Source: Lucifuga dentata
Lineage: Eukaryota; Chordata; Actinopteri; Ophidiiformes; Bythitidae
Length of the DNA stretch: 64,000 nt
Reading direction: 5' to 3'
Assembly: GCA_014773175.1 (NCBI GenBank)
Contig: VXCM01000717.1
Location: 62,001 to 126,000 of the forward strand
Shown here one piece after another: positions 60,051 through 64,000 of this stretch. The translations under genes and the position numbers were made by a program. A model generated the notes under the pieces. That model was not told the origin of the DNA. It searched no databases and saw only the letters and a program-made list of their open reading frames with translations. Each line of letters opens with the position of its first letter. Positions within the stretch are counted from its first letter, which is position 1.

Positions 60051-60706
60051 TTAAAGGACCATACCGGCCATTTTGCATGTTTGAGCGTAATATATTCAAT
60101 TTTCATATACATAACGTTACTGACAATTATTTCCCAAAGCATACTACTGGAACAGTGAATTAAATTTTTTTTCTTACCTTCCAGACCGCCACTGGTTTCA
60201 GTTCATTCTGGTACACTATTAAAATTAACTTGTTAATACTTGAAACGTTCTTGGGATAGGTAATCCATTATCGCGAACAAGACCTGTATTCAGATTTTAT
60301 TTTGAAGTTATGTAATTTTAGCATTTAAGTGCAATAAAAAATGCAGAGTGAAAGTATGTCTCCACTGGGGAATATAGTCCCATAAGACCTGCGTTTATCG
60401 AAAAATTTAAATGATCATGACTTCATAAGGCTGTGTAACTATTAGCAGGAGAAACATGGATTTTTANAAAAATTTAAATGATCATGACTTCATAAGGCTG
60501 TGTAACTATTAGCAGGAGAAACATGGATTTTTATGGTGGGTGTATTGCTTGAATATTTGATTTTAAAAGATTAAGAGATTTTTCAAAATATCGGGAAAGC
60601 TGAAATACAGTTTTATCCTTTGAGAAATGATTGTCAGTAATGTAACATATATGAAAATTGAAAATATTAGGCTCAAACATGAAAAATGGCCAGTATGCTC
60701 CTTTAA
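60051..60706 (+). mobile_element. TTAA MITE family, copy J (full length)
   Basis: Left TTAAAGGACCATACCGGCC; right GGCCAGTATGCTCCTTTAA. The terminal inverted repeats pair over about 90 bases with few mismatches, through TTACTGACAAT(T/C)ATTTC. One internal 66-base assembly duplication gives a true length near 590 bases. No protein is encoded. Confidence 0.92.
60401..60533. repeat. 66-base duplication around N 60467 (assembly artefact)
   Basis: Bases 60401-60466 equal 60468-60533. Confidence 0.88.
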
Positions 60707-60934
60707 AGTCAAATTAAATTATAAGATACGGATTCAGGCATTGTCCCATGTAAGTGGAAGTTACATAAAGTTTGAGTGTTTAGTGCAGGACAACAGGAGG
60801 TCACATATTGAAGCCTTGCGTCCAGATTCATCCAGAAACTCAGCTGTAGTCCCCTGGAATTTACCAACTGCTGCCTCTTTCACCTGCCTTTGTTAGTGTG
60901 ATTGATTTGGAGACCTGAAATGTGCCTGTCACAT
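60707..60934. other. Intergenic DNA
   Basis: Short unique stretch; nothing recognised. Confidence 0.5.
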
Positions 60935-61135
60935 TGATCGATCTGTCCACTTGATGAGGGGTTTATCCCTCCGCCCGCTGGTGTCGTAATAAATGGAGGT
61001 GACGGGCGGTTGACAGAGCAGCGGTTATGGCTTCTTTAATTTACCTGACACCTAACACTGACGGAGACTCATAACAAGGTGACACAATGCTTTAATGTTA
61101 CGCTCAGTCACCTCTTGTCGGATGCAGAGGAGTAG
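60935..61135. promoter_or_regulatory. Candidate conserved non-coding block
   Basis: Complex CpG-retaining sequence with TTTATCCC (GATA-like), GTCGTAATAAATGG (HOX/CDX-like), TTACCTGACACCT (T-box-like half-site) and AATTTACCTGAC. No coding frame. Inferred only. Confidence 0.3.
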
Positions 61136-61869
61136 AAGTAGGGGGAGGAGGTGTATGAGATGTGCAGATTTTGGGGTTCAGGAATTTGTTGTGTGTTTTG
61201 TGTGACACAGTGTGTGTGTGCGTGTGTGTACAGGCTCAGTGATTTGATGTTGCCTCTCCTCCCTCTGGTCAAGGTGTTATTGAGAGTGCTGCTGTTATCT
61301 CCGTCTATGAGGTCTCCCGTGCTAACAGGCGTACATCAGCCCTACCCGTCCCAACAAGTGCAGTAGCGTGTCCGTGTGCGTTGCTGCTAGCCACATCCTA
61401 CTGGGTGGGCTATAACTCATCTCCAGACAGGGATAGGACCTTATCTAAGCCCCCCTCCCCTCCACAGGCCTGCCTCTTGCCTGCTCCATCTTAAGGAAAA
61501 GATTTCCTGGTGCCCCAGAGTGTGAGTTATAGGTGGGTTTAAGGTGACTGAATAGGCCTGTCTGTTTGGGGTGTCTTAGAGAATTTATGTCTGCAGGGGC
61601 ATGTGGGCAGAGGAATGCGAAGGTGTATGTGTGTGCATTTATTTGTGTATATCTTTGCACAACTCAGATTTATTTACCATGCAAAGAATACCAAACTATG
61701 TGTCTGCACATCTTAATGTATGTCATTGCATTCCATAAGGTGAGACACCATTGTCGTAACTTATTAGTCATGTGAAGGGCATCATTACAGTTGCATCTGA
61801 GGAAGCCCCCTCCCCTGCACACACACACACCCCTCCGTCCATCTACCCCAACTGCCTTCCTCTGTCATC
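61136..61869. other. Intergenic DNA
   Basis: GT-rich at 61205-61230, CA-rich at 61815-61830; otherwise unique, without recognised features. Confidence 0.55.
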
Positions 61870-62045
61870 TTGGCCTATCAATCAAAAATGTATTAAGTCC
61901 GTAGTCGGAGCCGATCAAAGGCAGAATTCCTGGGAGGAGAGCAGATAAGGCCTATCTCATTAATAAGTGCTTTACCATCGGAGGGCCTACGCGCATCGCC
62001 ACACCCTGCCTGCCTCCCTTTGATATCTAATTATCCATCCGTTTC
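61870..62045. promoter_or_regulatory. Candidate conserved block with GATA sites
   Basis: Contains GCAGATAAGG (61941-61950) directly followed by CTATCTCATTAATAAG (inverted GATA plus homeodomain core), then CTTTGATATCTAATTATCC near 62020. Paired GATA sites in opposite orientation within 15 bases suit GATA binding. Inferred from motifs. Confidence 0.35.
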
Positions 62046-63658
62046 ATTCTGTCAGAGAGGGAGGAGAGGGATGACTCACAGTGTCATCAGAACCAAATAC
62101 TGAGGGACACATGTGTGTGCGTACGTCTGTGTGTGTCTGGATCTGCAACAAAACATAATGACATGCAGCAAAAACACAAATGTGAGCAACGCATGTAAAC
62201 GAATGCAAATAAAATGTTTTTGCAAAGGGAACTGGGCCTGTGTTGTTTGACACCCTTCCTAAAAATCTGTCATGCACACAGTGTAGCAGAGAGAGAGAGA
62301 GAGATCCATTTTCGAGACCGTAACGTAACAGACAACTGCTGCTAAGACTCCGAGGCAGCTTACAATCAACCTTTTACCAATCTGTAGAAGCAATGACTCT
62401 TAAGTGGGCTCCAAAGAGCTGAACACGGATAAGATAGTAGTGGGCGAAGAAAGAAACAAGATATTAAAACATCAAGGAGAGATATTGAAGAAATGGGACA
62501 ATGAAATGAGTGCAAAGGTTAAGAGGATTTTTAAGAAATACAGAGTAAAGACTGGTGGACAAAAGAAGAAGAAGAAATGAAGAGGGAACGGAGAGGCAGA
62601 CAGAAGAAATGAGAGAATGGGAAATGGGAGGGAGAGAAAGAGCAGGGCATTCTTTTCCCTTTTCTCCTTGGTTTTCTGTAAGAGTAGCTCAGGAAGATAA
62701 GGCTAAAAGGTCCGTCAGTCTGTTGTGGAACAATCTGTTCTGTGTCTCTCCTCTCTTTCTCTCTCTCAAGATACTGCCTTTCTCTCTGTCTAATGGCACA
62801 ACTCAGATTTCTAGAGATGCCTCTTCTGATATGGCTCATCTCTGGTGGCATGGTTTACTGACATCACTTGTCAAATACAATATATTTTCATCTCTTATAA
62901 ACTAAACCGGTCTGAAGTCTAACAAACATTTCTGCTTATTTCTCAATGAAGAACAAACTCTGAATATAGCTAATATTCAAACCAGTGTCATTTATTGATA
63001 GAAAGAAAGAATATTCAAAGCTACATGAAAGGGATGAAATTATGTCTTCATTTAGCCTCACTGTTCAAGCCCTAATCATTCAAAGGAAAGTTCAGAGACA
63101 AACAAAAACCAAGGATTTAGAAGAACAAAACACACAAAACACAGACCCACATGCCTTACAAAGACTCCAAAGTCTGCCTCCACATCCCATGTCCTATTTT
63201 AAAAGGAAACCTTCATCTCTTGGCGTTCCTGTTATGAAGAGACTTTCATGAAGAGGAGAAAGGAGGAGGAGTGTCTAAGACATGGGTCACAGTGTTTACA
63301 AAGACAACTTTCAATCCAATCACAGCATTCCCCTGCTTTTATTTCTTGTTTTATGGGATTAAATTGAAATGAAACATATTACACAAAAAAACTAAATTAA
63401 TTTATGGGTGACTAATGTATTTCTGTGGTTTAAAGGGATGAGTTTAAAGACTGAATGGGAATCTACAAAGACAATAATTAATGTCAAAGCAGCAAATTTT
63501 TTATTTTATTTAGCAGTTTCTGGTGTATAACAAGGAAACGATGCCAGTTGATCACTGAATATATTTCCATAAAGACAAACTCCCAACTCTATGTAAACAG
63601 TATGTCTACAGTAAAAACTTCCACATACCATCACCTGATGTTAAGACAGTTAATCAGG

Positions 63659-63661
<3 letters not shown>

Positions 63662-63700
<39 letters not shown>
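63662..63700. repeat. (CT)n microsatellite
   Basis: About 19 uninterrupted CT units. Confidence 0.97.
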
Positions 63701-63703
<3 letters not shown>

Positions 63704-63808
63704 CTGTTGTGAAGTTGCTTGAGGGCTTAAATAACTGTCTGGTGCCATGCTGCCTCACCCCAAGGCCTTGTGGGAGATGAAGAAGAGGTCAGTCAAAGAA
63801 TTGGGATG

Positions 63809-63810
<2 letters not shown>

Positions 63811-63849
<39 letters not shown>
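63811..63849. repeat. (GT)n microsatellite
   Basis: About 19 GT units, followed by GAGAG and more GT. Confidence 0.97.
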
Positions 63850-63855
<6 letters not shown>

Positions 63856-64000
63856 TGTGTGTGTGGGGGTGGTGGAGAAATGAAGAAGTGTGTATAGAGA
63901 AGATAGAGGAATGCAATGGTGTCATGGGACTCAGCAGGCTGCAAAGCAGCATGTTAACAGTTGCAGAAAAACAAGAGAAAATCACATCAAAGTAATGACT

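Larger units (their letters stand above)
62046..64000. other. Intergenic DNA to window end
   Basis: GA-rich at about 62555-62645; AT-rich at 63340-63520. The open frames at 62531-62905 and 62985-63251 match nothing known. No gene recognised. Confidence 0.5.

Overview
The window is vertebrate nuclear DNA, most likely from a ray-finned (teleost) fish. It shows long AT-rich non-coding stretches, many CA/GT, CT/GA and poly-A/T microsatellites, and a fish-type mobile-element mix: Tc1/mariner and hAT derivatives, an L1 3' fragment, a Penelope-like fragment, and about ten copies of a TTAA-flanked inverted-repeat MITE. No bacterial, organellar or viral gene was seen.

Only one host gene is supported. 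The first 3.8 kb holds the last two coding exons of a plus-strand GATA2-type transcription factor gene. The C-terminal zinc-finger exon is at 1832-1957, and the final exon, with basic tail, GATA2-specific C-terminal region and stop, is at 2569-2868. A 3' UTR and twin polyadenylation signals near 3803-3827 follow. All earlier exons, including the N-finger exon, lie upstream of the window. The intron before the C-finger exon contains a GATA/ETS block at about 860-965. Its position, motif order and 8-base spacing match the mammalian GATA2 '+9.5' (zebrafish gata2a 'i4') haematopoietic enhancer, which argues for gata2a rather than gata2b.

From about 3.85 kb to the end, some 60 kb shows no convincing protein-coding or RNA gene. 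It looks like a downstream gene desert. Mobile elements dominate: a hAT/Charlie-like element (5.0-6.0 kb), Tc1-like elements with long inverted repeats (8.5-9.2 and 34.35-35.19 kb), an L1 tail with a 17-base target duplication (9.2-9.7 kb), a nested DNA transposon (16.0-17.4 kb), two copies of a 'CGTATATACTC' inverted-repeat element (12.8 and 30.5 kb), a hAT element with a perfect 8-base target duplication (35.5-36.4 kb), a Penelope-like inverted fragment (55.8-56.1 kb), and the MITE family scattered throughout. Between them are unique, CpG-retaining blocks with clusters of GATA, ETS, RFX-like or octamer-like motifs. These are candidate distal regulatory elements, but that rests only on motif reading.

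The assembly carries artefacts that matter for annotation: at least sixteen places where a single N separates two (near-)identical copies of about 63-67 bases (one of 111), many single Ns in homopolymers, and one 162-base N gap.
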